Of a DNA stretch of 35,156 bases, positions 6,814 to 14,758 are shown piece by piece. Each line of letters opens with the position of its first letter. Positions within the stretch are counted from its first letter, which is position 1. Below the pieces are notes generated by a model. That model did not search any database. It was not told where the DNA came from and saw only the letters and a program-made list of their open reading frames with translations. Where the stretch lies: assembly GCA_964495805.1 (NCBI GenBank), contig CAZBWV010000018.1, positions 1 through 35,156 of the forward strand, written 5' to 3'. Source of the stretch: JALXCH01 sp964495805. Its GTDB lineage: Bacteria; Calditrichota; Calditrichia; RBG-13-44-9. The translations under genes and the position numbers were made by a program.

Positions 6814-7867
6814 GGGTGTTTTTTGCCAGTGGAATGGTGAAGTGAACGGAAAGGCCTCCCTGTGGATTATTCTCTGCCCAGATGCGACCACCGTGGGCAC
6901 GGGTGATGATCTGACTGATGTAAAGTCCCAGCCCGAAACCGTTCCGTTTCGCTGATTGTGTGTTGACCCGATAAAATTTCTCGAAAAGGTGAGGAAGCTG
7001 GTCGGGATGCACACCACCGCCATTGTCGATAATGGAAATTTGAGCCATTGAACCTTTCTCTATAGCCCGGATGATGATTTGTGAATTCTCAGGACTATAT
7101 TTAATGGAATTGTTAAGCAAATTATTTAATAACCGCATAATCTGGTAGTCGTCACCGTACAGAGAACCCAGATTGTCGGGAATCTCACGCTTAATTTTTA
7201 TATTTTTCCGATCTGCTTTTATCCAGATATTAATCAAAACCTGCTCCAGTAAACGACACAGGTCAAACGGTCGTTTTTCGATGTACAGAGAGTTTTGTTC
7301 CCCGATGAATATCTCGTTCAGGTCTTCCAGCATTTCCAGAGTACTATCTCCTAATTCCATGGCTTTTTCCAGAATTTTTTTCTGTCCTTCGTTCAAAGGC
7401 CCAAACGTTTCGTTGATAATGAGTTCCAGATATCCCACCAAACTGTTTAACGGGGAACGCATATCGTGCATGATCATGCTGGCCAGCTCGCTCTGCTGCT
7501 GGGTCATTTTAATAAATACAAACGCATTCTTGAATACATTTTTAATTACCGGATTGGGAACTTCGGGAGGGAGGGAAAGAAAAAAGAGTGAATCATTACT
7601 TTCGTTGAGCACCTGTTTACCAATTACAATGCACAGGACATTTACCTGTTTATTGTTGATTTGGTGGATAAAGTGGGAAAACGGGAAATGCCCTTCGCGA
7701 TTATCCAGAAGGAAACATCTCCCGTTCAACGAGATGGAATCAGAAGATGCGTTATCCGGAATATTTTCAAACTGAACTTTGAAACCGGTTTCGGTTAGGA
7801 GGCGACCATACTGTTCACGAAATGCTGCGTCTTGGCTAACCACTGTTGCCAGGAAATGCCTCGCCAT
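6785..7867 (-). CDS. Cytosolic histidine kinase with a degenerate receiver-like N-terminus
   Basis: The product has 360 residues. The HisKA domain holds MIMHDMRSPLNSLVGY with His134 as the expected phosphorylation site. The HATPase_c domain follows, with the N box (LLNNLLNNSIKYS), G1 (IIDNGGGV), F box (LFEKFYR) and G2 (GFGLGLYIS) all present. Residues 1-~120 have no membrane segment. They resemble a receiver fold (start FLATVVSQD, then CFLLDNREG with Asp55) but lack a clear acidic pair and the Lys-Pro ending, so a pseudo-receiver is likely. No response regulator is adjacent in this operon. The gene lies 14 bases after the crotonase gene and overlaps the phosphatase gene by 29 bases. The kinase call is firm; the N-terminal reading is tentative. 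Confidence 0.92.
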   Translation of the reverse strand: MARHFLATVVSQDAAFREQYGRLLTETGFKVQFENIPDNASSDSISLNGRCFLLDNREGHFPFSHFIHQINNKQVNVLCIVIGKQVLNESNDSLFFLSLPPEVPNPVIKNVFKNAFVFIKMTQQQSELASMIMHDMRSPLNSLVGYLELIINETFGPLNEGQKKILEKAMELGDSTLEMLEDLNEIFIGEQNSLYIEKRPFDLCRLLEQVLINIWIKADRKNIKIKREIPDNLGSLYGDDYQIMRLLNNLLNNSIKYSPENSQIIIRAIEKGSMAQISIIDNGGGVHPDQLPHLFEKFYRVNTQSAKRNGFGLGLYISQIITRAHGGRIWAENNPQGGLSVHFTIPLAKNTHEQVLQSFC

Positions 7868-7881
7868 AAATACCCGTTTGT

Positions 7882-8664
7882 TTATTTACCTTTAAAATTC
7901 GGTGTTCGTTTTTCCAGAAAAGCGCTGGTTCCTTCTTTCATATCTTCGGTTCCGCAGATGTTTCCGAACAATTCGGCTTCCAGGTTCAGGCCGGCATCCA
8001 GACTCATATCCTGGCCTTCCACCACGGCTTTCAGGATGTAAGCCCGGGCGATGGGAGCTTTTGCTGCCAGCGTGTGAGCAATCTCCCGGGCTCTTTCCAT
8101 CAGGCGGTCCGGAGAAACCACCTCATTCACCAGACCCATTTCCAGCGCTCGGGATGCATCCACCATCTCCCCGGTGAGCAGGAGATACAGGGCCTGAGCC
8201 TTGCCGACAATTCGGGGTAAACGCTGGGTTCCCCCGTAACCGGGAATCAGTCCCAGATTAATCTCCGGTTGACCGAATCGGGCCTTTTCGGAAGCAATCC
8301 GAATATGACAGGCCATAGCCAGTTCACATCCGCCCCCCAGAGCAAATCCATTGATGGCGGCAATCACTGGCTTTTCCATCTTTTCGATGAAACGAAATAC
8401 TTTTTGGCCACGCATGGCGAAAATTCGCCCGGAAATATCGTCGTGCTGATGAATCTCCTGAATATCGGCGCCCGCCACGAATGCCTTCTCACCACTTCCG
8501 GTTAGAATGATAGCCGAAACGCTATCATCATTTTTTAATTTCTTGAAAATCTGGTAAAGTTGTGTGATGGTTTCGGCATTTAGCGCATTTAGTTTTTGAG
8601 GACGATTAATGGTGACTGTAGCAATGCCTTGTTCAATTTCCAGTAAAATGTTTTCCTCGGCCAT
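7882..8664 (-). CDS. Enoyl-CoA hydratase/isomerase (crotonase) family protein
   Basis: The product has 260 residues, typical for single-domain crotonases. The CoA-binding and oxyanion-hole elements (KAFVAGADIQEI and NGFALGGGCELAMACHIRIAS) are present. Both catalytic glutamates of hydratases are at the expected places: Glu114 in GGCELAM and Glu134 in FGQPEINLGLIPGYGGTQRL. It most resembles short-chain enoyl-CoA or 3-hydroxybutyryl-CoA dehydratases, which hydrate 2-enoyl-CoA in beta-oxidation or butyrate pathways. The ATG follows a good Shine-Dalgarno sequence (GGAGGAA). It is the first gene of the minus-strand operon that includes a kinase, phosphatase, EIIB and YjbQ, and no other fatty-acid gene is present here. 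Confidence 0.93.
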   Translation of the reverse strand: MAEENILLEIEQGIATVTINRPQKLNALNAETITQLYQIFKKLKNDDSVSAIILTGSGEKAFVAGADIQEIHQHDDISGRIFAMRGQKVFRFIEKMEKPVIAAINGFALGGGCELAMACHIRIASEKARFGQPEINLGLIPGYGGTQRLPRIVGKAQALYLLLTGEMVDASRALEMGLVNEVVSPDRLMERAREIAHTLAAKAPIARAYILKAVVEGQDMSLDAGLNLEAELFGNICGTEDMKEGTSAFLEKRTPNFKGK

Positions 8665-8700
8665 ATTGGTTCCTCCGCTAAAATGAATGGTTTAGGTTTT

Positions 8701-8719
8701 ATTGAAAGGAACTTTCAAT
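8701..8719. promoter_or_regulatory. Perfect inverted repeat upstream of the crotonase operon
   Basis: ATTGAAAG, three bases, CTTTCAAT: an exact 8-bp inverted repeat that begins 37 bases upstream of the crotonase start codon. The size and position suit an operator for a dimeric repressor. On the plus strand it is followed by a short T run, but no plus-strand gene ends here, so a terminator is less likely. Confidence 0.45.
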
Positions 8720-8790
8720 CTTTTTCCCAAAAGCATGTGGCACGGATCCGCTTTTTTGCTTCCGTGATGAATTGTCCCCAACGGAGGCGG

Positions 8791-9855
8791 TTAAACCAGT
8801 TCCACGATGCTGCGATTCCCCAGCATAAAGCGCTGGGTGCGGGGCATCCCCTTCGCCCGGACAATCTCCACCTGAGAACCCAGTATGCTGCTTTCGATGC
8901 GAATTCCGACATCTTCAATGCGACATTCGTCCATGACAATACTGAATTCCAGCTCACTGTTCTTAACCACCGAATCATGGTAGATGGAAGTGTACGGTCC
9001 GATATAACTGTTTTCGATGATGGTGTTTTTGCCAATGATGACGGGTCCCCGAATGTGGCTGTGAATTACCCGCGCGCCTTCTTCCAGAATCACTTTTCCG
9101 GCCAGATGTGAGCGACTGTCCGCTTCCCCCAGCGATTCCTGTTCGAGATTCTCCAGAATCAGCCGGTTTGCTTCCAGCAAGTCTTCGGGCTTCCCGGTGT
9201 CCTTCCACCATCCGGTGATTTCCGAATAGGTAATTTTGTACCCTTTGTCCAGCAGATACTGGTGAGCGTCGGAGATTTCCAGTTCACCGCGGGCACTGGG
9301 TTCAATGGCGTTAACTGCTTCGAAAATGGTGGAGTCGTACACATAAATTCCGGCCACCGCATATTCACTTTTGGGGTGTTTGGGCTTTTCTTCAATGGAA
9401 ACGATTCGCTCTCCTTCGATCTCCGGGACTCCGAAACGCCAGGGGTCTTTGACCTTCGCCAGTGTCAGATGGCAGTTGCAACCATCCGCTTCGAATTTAT
9501 CGATGAATCGTTTTACACCACCTACCACCATGTTATCGCCCAGATAGAAAATGAACGGCTCGTTCCCGATGAACTCCTGCGAGATTTTCACCACGTGAGC
9601 CAGTCCCAGGGGAGCTTGCTGGGGAATATAGGTAATGTGAACTCCCCACCGGCTCCCGTCGCCGATGGCGCGTTGCACATCGTCGTTGTCCGCATTCACC
9701 ACAATGCCAATCTCGGTAATCCCTGCATCGGCAACAGCTTCGATGGCATAGTGGAGAATGGGTTTATTCGCAATGGGAATCAAATGTTTGTTCTGAGTAT
9801 GGGTAATGGGCTGGAGTCTGGTTCCCCGCCCACCACTGGTGATGAGTGCTTTCAC
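8791..9855 (-). CDS. Long-form glucose-1-phosphate nucleotidylyltransferase (RmlA/StrD-like)
   Basis: The product has 354 residues. The N-terminus carries the nucleotidyltransferase signature SGGRGTRLQPITHTQNKHLIPIANKPIL, written here as its parts SGGRGTRLQP and KHLIPIANKP. FYLGDNMVVGG is the metal-binding segment, and EKPKHPKSEYAVAGIYVYD follows. After ~residue 240 a hexapeptide-type left-handed beta-helix begins (GKVILEEGARV, GPVIIGKNTIIEN, GPYTSIYHDSVV). That extra domain distinguishes the long form from ~290-residue RmlA. It makes dTDP- or UDP-glucose from glucose-1-phosphate; the exact nucleotide cannot be read off. The start has AAAGGAGA upstream. It could supply NDP-glucose for the gpgS-like enzyme or for cell-surface sugars, which is an inference. 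Confidence 0.9.
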   Translation of the reverse strand: MKALITSGGRGTRLQPITHTQNKHLIPIANKPILHYAIEAVADAGITEIGIVVNADNDDVQRAIGDGSRWGVHITYIPQQAPLGLAHVVKISQEFIGNEPFIFYLGDNMVVGGVKRFIDKFEADGCNCHLTLAKVKDPWRFGVPEIEGERIVSIEEKPKHPKSEYAVAGIYVYDSTIFEAVNAIEPSARGELEISDAHQYLLDKGYKITYSEITGWWKDTGKPEDLLEANRLILENLEQESLGEADSRSHLAGKVILEEGARVIHSHIRGPVIIGKNTIIENSYIGPYTSIYHDSVVKNSELEFSIVMDECRIEDVGIRIESSILGSQVEIVRAKGMPRTQRFMLGNRSIVELV

Positions 9856-10036
9856 AACGGGTCTCCTTTAACAATAATTTTTCGTTTCATTTGTTATCAT
9901 AAAATTAAATGAATTTGTTCCAGAATCAACAGTTTTGTGAAAGAATTGTTCCGGAAAAAATTGGCAGGGAACCGAGAAAATGAAAATGCGTTGTAACTTA
10001 GTGAAAAAAGAAGAATCAAAAAATTTGAAATGAGGC

Positions 10037-10064
10037 TTGACAGCCGATTTTTTTGTTTTATATT
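10037..10064 (+). promoter_or_regulatory. Sigma70-type promoter of groESL
   Basis: TTGACA (10037-10042), 16 bases, TATATT (10059-10064). The hexamers are near consensus, and the CIRCE operator starts two bases after the -10, covering the expected transcription start. Confidence 0.8.
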
Positions 10065-10065
10065 A

Positions 10066-10092
10066 TTAGCACTCTAAATGGAAAAGTGCTAA
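10066..10092. promoter_or_regulatory. CIRCE operator (HrcA-binding site)
   Basis: TTAGCACTC, nine bases, AAGTGCTAA. This matches the CIRCE consensus TTAGCACTC-N9-GAGTGCTAA with one change, in the first base of the right arm. It lies between the promoter and groES, the standard site for HrcA repression that is relieved by heat stress. The hrcA gene is not in the window. Confidence 0.93.
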
Positions 10093-10143
10093 ATATTGAA
10101 CTTAATTAATTGAAATCAAATAACTTAAAAGGAGGGTGGAACC

Positions 10144-10434
10144 ATGAAGCTGAAACCATTGGGTGATCGGGTCGTGGTGAAACCCATTGAGGAGGAGGAC
10201 AAAACCCCGGGTGGTATCATCCTTCCCGATACGGCCAAGGAAAAGCCAATGAAGGGAGAAGTGATTGCGGTTGGACCGGGACGGATGACTGAAGACGGAA
10301 AACGGCTTCATCTGGAAGTGAAAGTGGGAGATGTGGTGCTGTACAGTAAGTATGCAGGCACAGATTTTAAAATTGATAATCAGGATTATCTTATTTTGCG
10401 AGAAAACGACATTCTGGCAATCATAGAAAAATAA
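10144..10434 (+). CDS. groES: Co-chaperonin GroES
   Basis: The product has 96 residues, standard for GroES. It opens with KLKPLGDRVVVKPIEEEDKT, given here as KLKPLGDRVVVKP, and has the mobile-loop sequence TPGGIILPDTAKEKP, the VGPG turn, and the ending YLILRENDILAII. GroES forms the heptameric lid of the GroEL folding chamber in the cytosol. The start is set by a very strong Shine-Dalgarno sequence (AAAGGAGGG). It is first in a two-gene operon with groEL, 20 bases upstream of it, under the CIRCE-controlled promoter. Confidence 0.98.
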   Translation: MKLKPLGDRVVVKPIEEEDKTPGGIILPDTAKEKPMKGEVIAVGPGRMTEDGKRLHLEVKVGDVVLYSKYAGTDFKIDNQDYLILRENDILAIIEK

Positions 10435-10454
10435 AAAAACGGAGGTGAAGTACT

Positions 10455-12074
10455 ATGGCTAAGATGGTAGAATACAGTGTTGATGCACGTGCGAAACTGA
10501 AAAAAGGTGTCGATCAACTGGCCGAAGCAGTAAAAGTGACTCTGGGACCGAAAGGTCGCAATGTGGTGATTGAAAAGAAGTTTGGTGCTCCCACGGTAAC
10601 CAAGGACGGTGTGACTGTGGCGAAGGAGATTGAACTGGAAGACCCCATCGAAAACATGGGCGCTCAGATGGTCAAGGAAGTGGCCTCCAAAACCAGTGAT
10701 GATGCGGGTGATGGGACCACGACTGCCACGGTGTTGGCTCAGGCTATTTTTAACGAAGGTCTGAAAAACGTGACCGCCGGTGCCAATGCCACTGAAATTA
10801 AGCGTGGTATCGACGAGGCAACCAAAGTGGTGGTGGAAGAACTGCGCAAAATCAGCCGTCCGGTGGAAAGCAAAACGGAGATTGCTCAGGTTGGTGCCAT
10901 CTCTGCCAACAACGATATGATGATTGGCGAATTGCTGGCCGACGCTATGGAAAAAGTGGGCAACGAAGGTGTGATTACCGTGGAAGAGGCCAAGTCCACC
11001 GAAACCACTCTGGATGTGGTGGAAGGTATGCAGTTCGACCGCGGTTACCTGTCTCCTTACTTTGTGACCGATCCGGAGAACATGGAAGCGGTGCTGGAAG
11101 ATGCGCTGATTCTGATTCACGATAAGAAGATCTCCAACATGAAGGACCTGCTTCCCATTCTGGAAAAAGTGGCTCAAACCGGCAAACCGTTGCTGATTAT
11201 TGCCGAGGATGTGGAAGGCGAAGCACTGGCCACACTGGTGGTGAACAAAATCCGTGGCACGCTGAAGGTGTGTGCTGTAAAGGCGCCCGGATTCGGCGAT
11301 CGTCGTAAAGCCATGCTGGAAGATATTGCCATTCTGACTGGTGGTCGGGTGATCAGTGAGGAGACCGGATTCAAGCTGGAAAACGCCGTACTGAGCGATC
11401 TGGGACAGGCCAAACGGGTGGTTGTGGATAAGGAAAATACCACCATCGTGGAAGGTGCCGGAAAAACCGAAGACATCAAGGCACGGATTGCTCAGATCAA
11501 AAAGCAAATTGAAGTAACCACTTCCGATTATGATAAGGAAAAATTGCAGGAACGGTTAGCTAAGCTGGCCGGCGGTGTGGCTGTGATTAAGATTGGTGCG
11601 GCCACCGAAGTGGAAATGAAGGAAAAGAAAGCCCGGGTGGAAGATGCCCTTCATGCTACCCGTGCCGCAGTGGAAGAGGGAATTGTTCCCGGTGGTGGTG
11701 TGGCTTACCTGCGTGCACTGCCCGCACTGGATAAATTGAAATTTGATGGCGACAAACAGATTGGTGTGAACATCGTTCGTCGGGCTCTGGAAGAACCCAT
11801 TCGTCAGATTGTGAACAATGCTGGTCTGGAAGGCTCTGTGGTCGTGGAAAAAGTGAAATCGGGTAAAGGTAATTTTGGCTTTAATGCGGCAGCGGAAAAG
11901 TATGAAGACGACATGATCAAGGCCGGAATCATCGACCCGACCAAGGTCTCCCGGACGGCTCTGGAAAATGCCGCTTCAGTGGCTGGACTGTTGCTGATGA
12001 CCGAAGCGGTGGTGGCAGAAATTCCTGAAGAGGAAAAGAACGAACCGTCCATGCCTCCGGGCGGAATGTACTAA
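10455..12074 (+). CDS. groEL: Chaperonin GroEL (60 kDa)
   Basis: The product has 539 residues. Family landmarks run through the whole length: VTLGPKGRNVVIEKKFGAP, DDAGDGTTTATVLAQ with the catalytic Asp of the DGTTT motif, the apical-domain region EGMQFDRGYLSPYF, VKAPGFGDRRKAMLED and VPGGGVAYLRA. The C-terminus is a short PPGGMY tail in place of the long GGM repeat of E. coli. It assembles into the tetradecameric folding chamber with GroES. A Shine-Dalgarno sequence (GGAGGT) precedes the ATG. Codon choice is more G/C-rich than in its neighbours, as expected of a highly expressed gene. Confidence 0.99.
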   Translation: MAKMVEYSVDARAKLKKGVDQLAEAVKVTLGPKGRNVVIEKKFGAPTVTKDGVTVAKEIELEDPIENMGAQMVKEVASKTSDDAGDGTTTATVLAQAIFNEGLKNVTAGANATEIKRGIDEATKVVVEELRKISRPVESKTEIAQVGAISANNDMMIGELLADAMEKVGNEGVITVEEAKSTETTLDVVEGMQFDRGYLSPYFVTDPENMEAVLEDALILIHDKKISNMKDLLPILEKVAQTGKPLLIIAEDVEGEALATLVVNKIRGTLKVCAVKAPGFGDRRKAMLEDIAILTGGRVISEETGFKLENAVLSDLGQAKRVVVDKENTTIVEGAGKTEDIKARIAQIKKQIEVTTSDYDKEKLQERLAKLAGGVAVIKIGAATEVEMKEKKARVEDALHATRAAVEEGIVPGGGVAYLRALPALDKLKFDGDKQIGVNIVRRALEEPIRQIVNNAGLEGSVVVEKVKSGKGNFGFNAAAEKYEDDMIKAGIIDPTKVSRTALENAASVAGLLLMTEAVVAEIPEEEKNEPSMPPGGMY

Positions 12075-12098
12075 TCGAACGTTCAAACTTTTTCTATC

Positions 12099-12128
12099 AG
12101 CCCCCGATCTTCGGGGGCTTTTTCTTTT
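12099..12128 (+). terminator. Rho-independent terminator after groEL
   Basis: A 9-bp stem (AGCCCCCGA / TCGGGGGCT) with a three-base loop is followed by a T-rich tail (TTTTTCTTTT). It lies 25 bases after the groEL stop. Confidence 0.92.
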
Positions 12129-12169
12129 CGCCATGTCCGTCAAAAATCCGATTGGATAAAACAGAAATG

Positions 12170-12198
12170 TTGATTTGTATCAAACTATCGGCTAATAT
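12170..12198 (+). promoter_or_regulatory. Candidate promoter of the glmU-like gene
   Basis: TTGATT, 17 bases, TAATAT. It lies after the groEL terminator and ~63 bases before the start codon, where a promoter is needed. Confidence 0.5.
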
Positions 12199-12260
12199 AT
12201 TTTTTCAATTTTGACGATGAATGAACAACGACTCAACGAATCGAAAAGAAGGAAGGGAAA

Positions 12261-13004
12261 ATGATGAAACTGGCAACGATTATTCTGGCTGCTGGTAAGG
12301 GAAAGCGCATGAAATCGGATTTACCCAAGGTGCTGCATCCGCTTAACGGTCGTCCCATGATCCATTATGTGATTGATGTGGCGCAGGCAATTGGTTCGGA
12401 AAAAGTGGTGCTCATTGTCGGGCACAAACGCGAAATGGTGATGGCGGAAACCCGGGATCGAGGCGTGGAGTTCGCTGTCCAGGCGGAACAACTGGGCACC
12501 GGCCATGCGGTACTGCAAACCCGCGACCTGTTCCGCAATTTTGATGGCGATGTCCTGGTACTTTCCGGTGATGTACCGTTGCTCACCGCCGAAACCATCC
12601 AGAAATTGATCGACATTCACCAGAAAGAACAACCGTATGCCACTCTGCTTACTGCGGAGATGGAAGATCCCACCGGGTACGGTCGCATTGTGCGGGACGA
12701 AAATGGTTACCTCCAGCAAATTGTGGAAGAAAAAGATGCTGAAGAAGCCATCCGTCAAATTAAAGAAATTAACGTGGGAATTTACCTGTTTCGCAGCAAA
12801 CCTCTGTTCGACACGTTACCTCTGGTTAAAAATGACAATAAGCAGGGGGAATACTATCTGCCCGATGTCATAAAAATCTGGGTTTCGGAAGGGAAGAAAG
12901 TGGTACCGGTATTGACTCCCAATGTGGAGGAAACTCACGGAATCAATAATGTGGAACAACTCAAACGGGCAGAGCAAATTCTTTTGCGGCGATTAAATCC
13001 GTAA
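12261..13004 (+). CDS. GlmU-like N-acetylglucosamine-1-phosphate uridylyltransferase, pyrophosphorylase domain only
   Basis: The product has 247 residues. The GlmU pyrophosphorylase signature is clear: LAAGKGKRMKSDLPKVLHPL, written in parts as LAAGKGKRM and LPKVLHPLNGRPM. EQLGTGHAV, LSGDVPLLT, PTGYGRIVRDENG, IVEEKDA, EINVGIYLF and the NDNKQGEYYLPDVI segment all follow. The protein then stops near ~245 (VEQLKRAEQILLRRLNP), where bacterial GlmU continues for another ~200 residues as an acetyltransferase beta-helix. It should therefore make UDP-GlcNAc from GlcNAc-1-phosphate but not acetylate glucosamine-1-phosphate. There is no sign of truncation: the stop is clean and the following DNA shows no remnant of the helix. 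ATG at 12261 or 12264 are both usable, with GGAAGG just upstream. Confidence 0.88.
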   Translation: MMKLATIILAAGKGKRMKSDLPKVLHPLNGRPMIHYVIDVAQAIGSEKVVLIVGHKREMVMAETRDRGVEFAVQAEQLGTGHAVLQTRDLFRNFDGDVLVLSGDVPLLTAETIQKLIDIHQKEQPYATLLTAEMEDPTGYGRIVRDENGYLQQIVEEKDAEEAIRQIKEINVGIYLFRSKPLFDTLPLVKNDNKQGEYYLPDVIKIWVSEGKKVVPVLTPNVEETHGINNVEQLKRAEQILLRRLNP

Positions 13005-13378
13005 AGCAGGGAGCAGAGAAATATTTATTTGGTTGTGCAAAGAGAAGGACGAAAATCGTTTTTTCGTTCTTCTCTTCTCCGAAGAAAAAAAACACGACTT
13101 CCCATTCAGGCCTCATCACCCGTTCTGCATGATGTCTTTTGTATTCATCGCATGTTAAATTTACCGTATTTCAAGCTATCAAACAAAGCACTCATTTCCT
13201 CCCCAAAAATAGTCATTTCGCATCCATTTCCTTCTTTTAGTGTTTTAGTGCTACCAGGCATTGCCACCTTCAGTGAGTTTTAAATTCAAGCAAATCAGTA
13301 ATGGCATGGATTTTAGAACGATTTGTATCCATCCGCAACTGAATGTATATTTCAAACCCAAAATTTTGTGAGAGGAGA
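13005..13378. other. Intergenic region between the glmU-like gene and rsmB
   Basis: About 370 bases without a supported gene. A weak open frame at 13029-13283 has no ribosome site and no recognisable protein features. The one clear element is the hairpin at 13040-13076. Confidence 0.5.
13040..13076 (+). other. Long perfect hairpin downstream of the glmU-like gene
   Basis: Arms of 16 bases (13040-13055 and 13061-13076) pair fully, counting one G-U pair, around a five-base loop TCGTT. No T-tract follows, so it is not a textbook terminator. It may be a 3' mRNA-stabilising structure, a factor-assisted terminator or a repeat unit. Confidence 0.55.
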
Positions 13379-14758
13379 ATGGCATTTAAAGAGATGAAAA
13401 ACCCGGAAGAAGGCAAAGAAGAATATCGCTCCCAGATTCCTGTGCGGAGCAAGATTGTTGAAATTCTCACCAAAATCGAAACCCGCCAGGCTTATTCCGA
13501 TAAGTTGCTGGAAAACGAACTCAAAAATTTTGAGGATGCGGACAAACGCTTTATCACCGAAGTAGTAAATGGTGTGTTGCGCTGGCAGGGGCGTCTGGAC
13601 TGGTACATCCGGCATTTATACAGCGGTGAATTCGAAAATCTGATTATTGAAGTTCGAAATAACCTGCGCTCCTCGCTATATCAACTTATTTACCTGGACC
13701 GTATTCCTCCCTATGCTGTGTTGTACGAAGCGGTAGAGATTGCCAAGAATCGATACAATCAGAAAACCGCCAATCTGGTCAATGCCATTTTACGTAATTT
13801 CTTACGCCAGCAGCGTAAATTCGATTTAATGGAAACCCAGCTGGATGTGCTAGATAAACTGGCGTTGCGCTACTCCCACCCGCGCTGGCTGGTTCAGCGC
13901 TGGATTGAGTACTGGGGAATTGATGAGGTTCAGAAGTTGCTGGTGGCCAATAATCAACGACCGCGTATTAGTGTGCGGTTGAACCAGTTGAAGGGAGATA
14001 AAACCCGTTTTGAAGAAACGCTGGAAAAAGAAAACATTGCTTTTGAACAGCATCCCGACTTCGACAATTTTTACTGGATTGATGATTTTCAGGCTTTTCG
14101 CAAACTTCCCTTTTTAACCGAGGGGTGGGTTTCGGTGCAGGATGCCAGCACGGCTTTGCCCGTTCTGGCTCTGGACCCCCGGCCGGGAGAATGGATTCTG
14201 GACATGACCGCTGCTCCCGGTGGTAAAACCGGTTACATTGCCGAACAGATGCAAAACGATGGCTTTGTGCTGGCCATGGATCGCCATTTTTCCCGGATTA
14301 AACTTACCCGCGACAACATGCGACGGTTGGGCTACACCTGTGTCCGTTCCGTAGCCGCTGACGCATTTCAGTTACCTGTTTCACGGGAGTTTGATCGTAT
14401 TTTACTGGATGCGCCCTGTTCCGGGTTTGGTGTGTTAAGTAAGCGGGTGGATTTGAAGTGGAAACGCACGCTTCAGGATATTCAGAATATGAAACGAATT
14501 CAGTTAGGATTGCTGGAGGTGGCTGCGCATACGGTAAAACCGGGTGGTGTTGTGGTGTACAGTACCTGTACCATCGAACTGGAAGAAAACGATCGGGTAG
14601 TGGAAGCATTTTTAGAAAATCACCCTGAATTTCAGCTGGATAATCTGACACCCTTTATTCCGGAAAAGTATCTGGATGGTCCGTATTTTGTACGGACGTT
14701 CCCTCACAAACATCCCATGGACGGTTCCTTTGTGGCGCGATTAAAACGCAAAGCGTAA
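13379..14758 (+). CDS. rsmB: 16S rRNA (cytosine(967)-C(5))-methyltransferase RsmB
   Basis: The product has ~459 residues, normal for RsmB. The N-terminal NusB-like helical domain spans ~20-150 (RQAYSDKLLENEL, ITEVVNGVLRWQGRLDW, ANLVNAILRNFLRQ). The methyltransferase domain carries the SAM site MTAAPGGKTGYIAEQM and both cysteines of m5C enzymes: DAPCSGFGVLSKR and YSTCTIELEEND. It methylates C967 of 16S rRNA in the cytosol. ATG at 13379 sits almost on top of a GAGGAG sequence, so the true start may be the upstream ATG at 13343 or the next one at 13394; the first residues are not conserved in the family. It appears to be a single-gene unit. Confidence 0.94.
   Translation: MAFKEMKNPEEGKEEYRSQIPVRSKIVEILTKIETRQAYSDKLLENELKNFEDADKRFITEVVNGVLRWQGRLDWYIRHLYSGEFENLIIEVRNNLRSSLYQLIYLDRIPPYAVLYEAVEIAKNRYNQKTANLVNAILRNFLRQQRKFDLMETQLDVLDKLALRYSHPRWLVQRWIEYWGIDEVQKLLVANNQRPRISVRLNQLKGDKTRFEETLEKENIAFEQHPDFDNFYWIDDFQAFRKLPFLTEGWVSVQDASTALPVLALDPRPGEWILDMTAAPGGKTGYIAEQMQNDGFVLAMDRHFSRIKLTRDNMRRLGYTCVRSVAADAFQLPVSREFDRILLDAPCSGFGVLSKRVDLKWKRTLQDIQNMKRIQLGLLEVAAHTVKPGGVVVYSTCTIELEENDRVVEAFLENHPEFQLDNLTPFIPEKYLDGPYFVRTFPHKHPMDGSFVARLKRKA

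Noticed and set aside
6814..7023. A longer N-terminus for the HAD phosphatase
   Set aside because: The added 70 residues lie in the kinase gene in another frame, and the HAD motif I should be close to the N-terminus.
8683..9912. Long plus-strand frames over the nucleotidyltransferase gene
   Set aside because: They are shadows of the RmlA-like gene, whose motifs are all on the minus strand.
10386..11507. A 373-codon minus-strand frame inside groEL
   Set aside because: It is His/Phe-rich and lies antisense to a fully conserved groEL; this is a known artefact of strong codon bias.
13029..13283. An 84-codon open frame after the glmU-like gene
   Set aside because: It has no ribosome site and no recognisable protein pattern, and it runs through the hairpin at 13040-13076.
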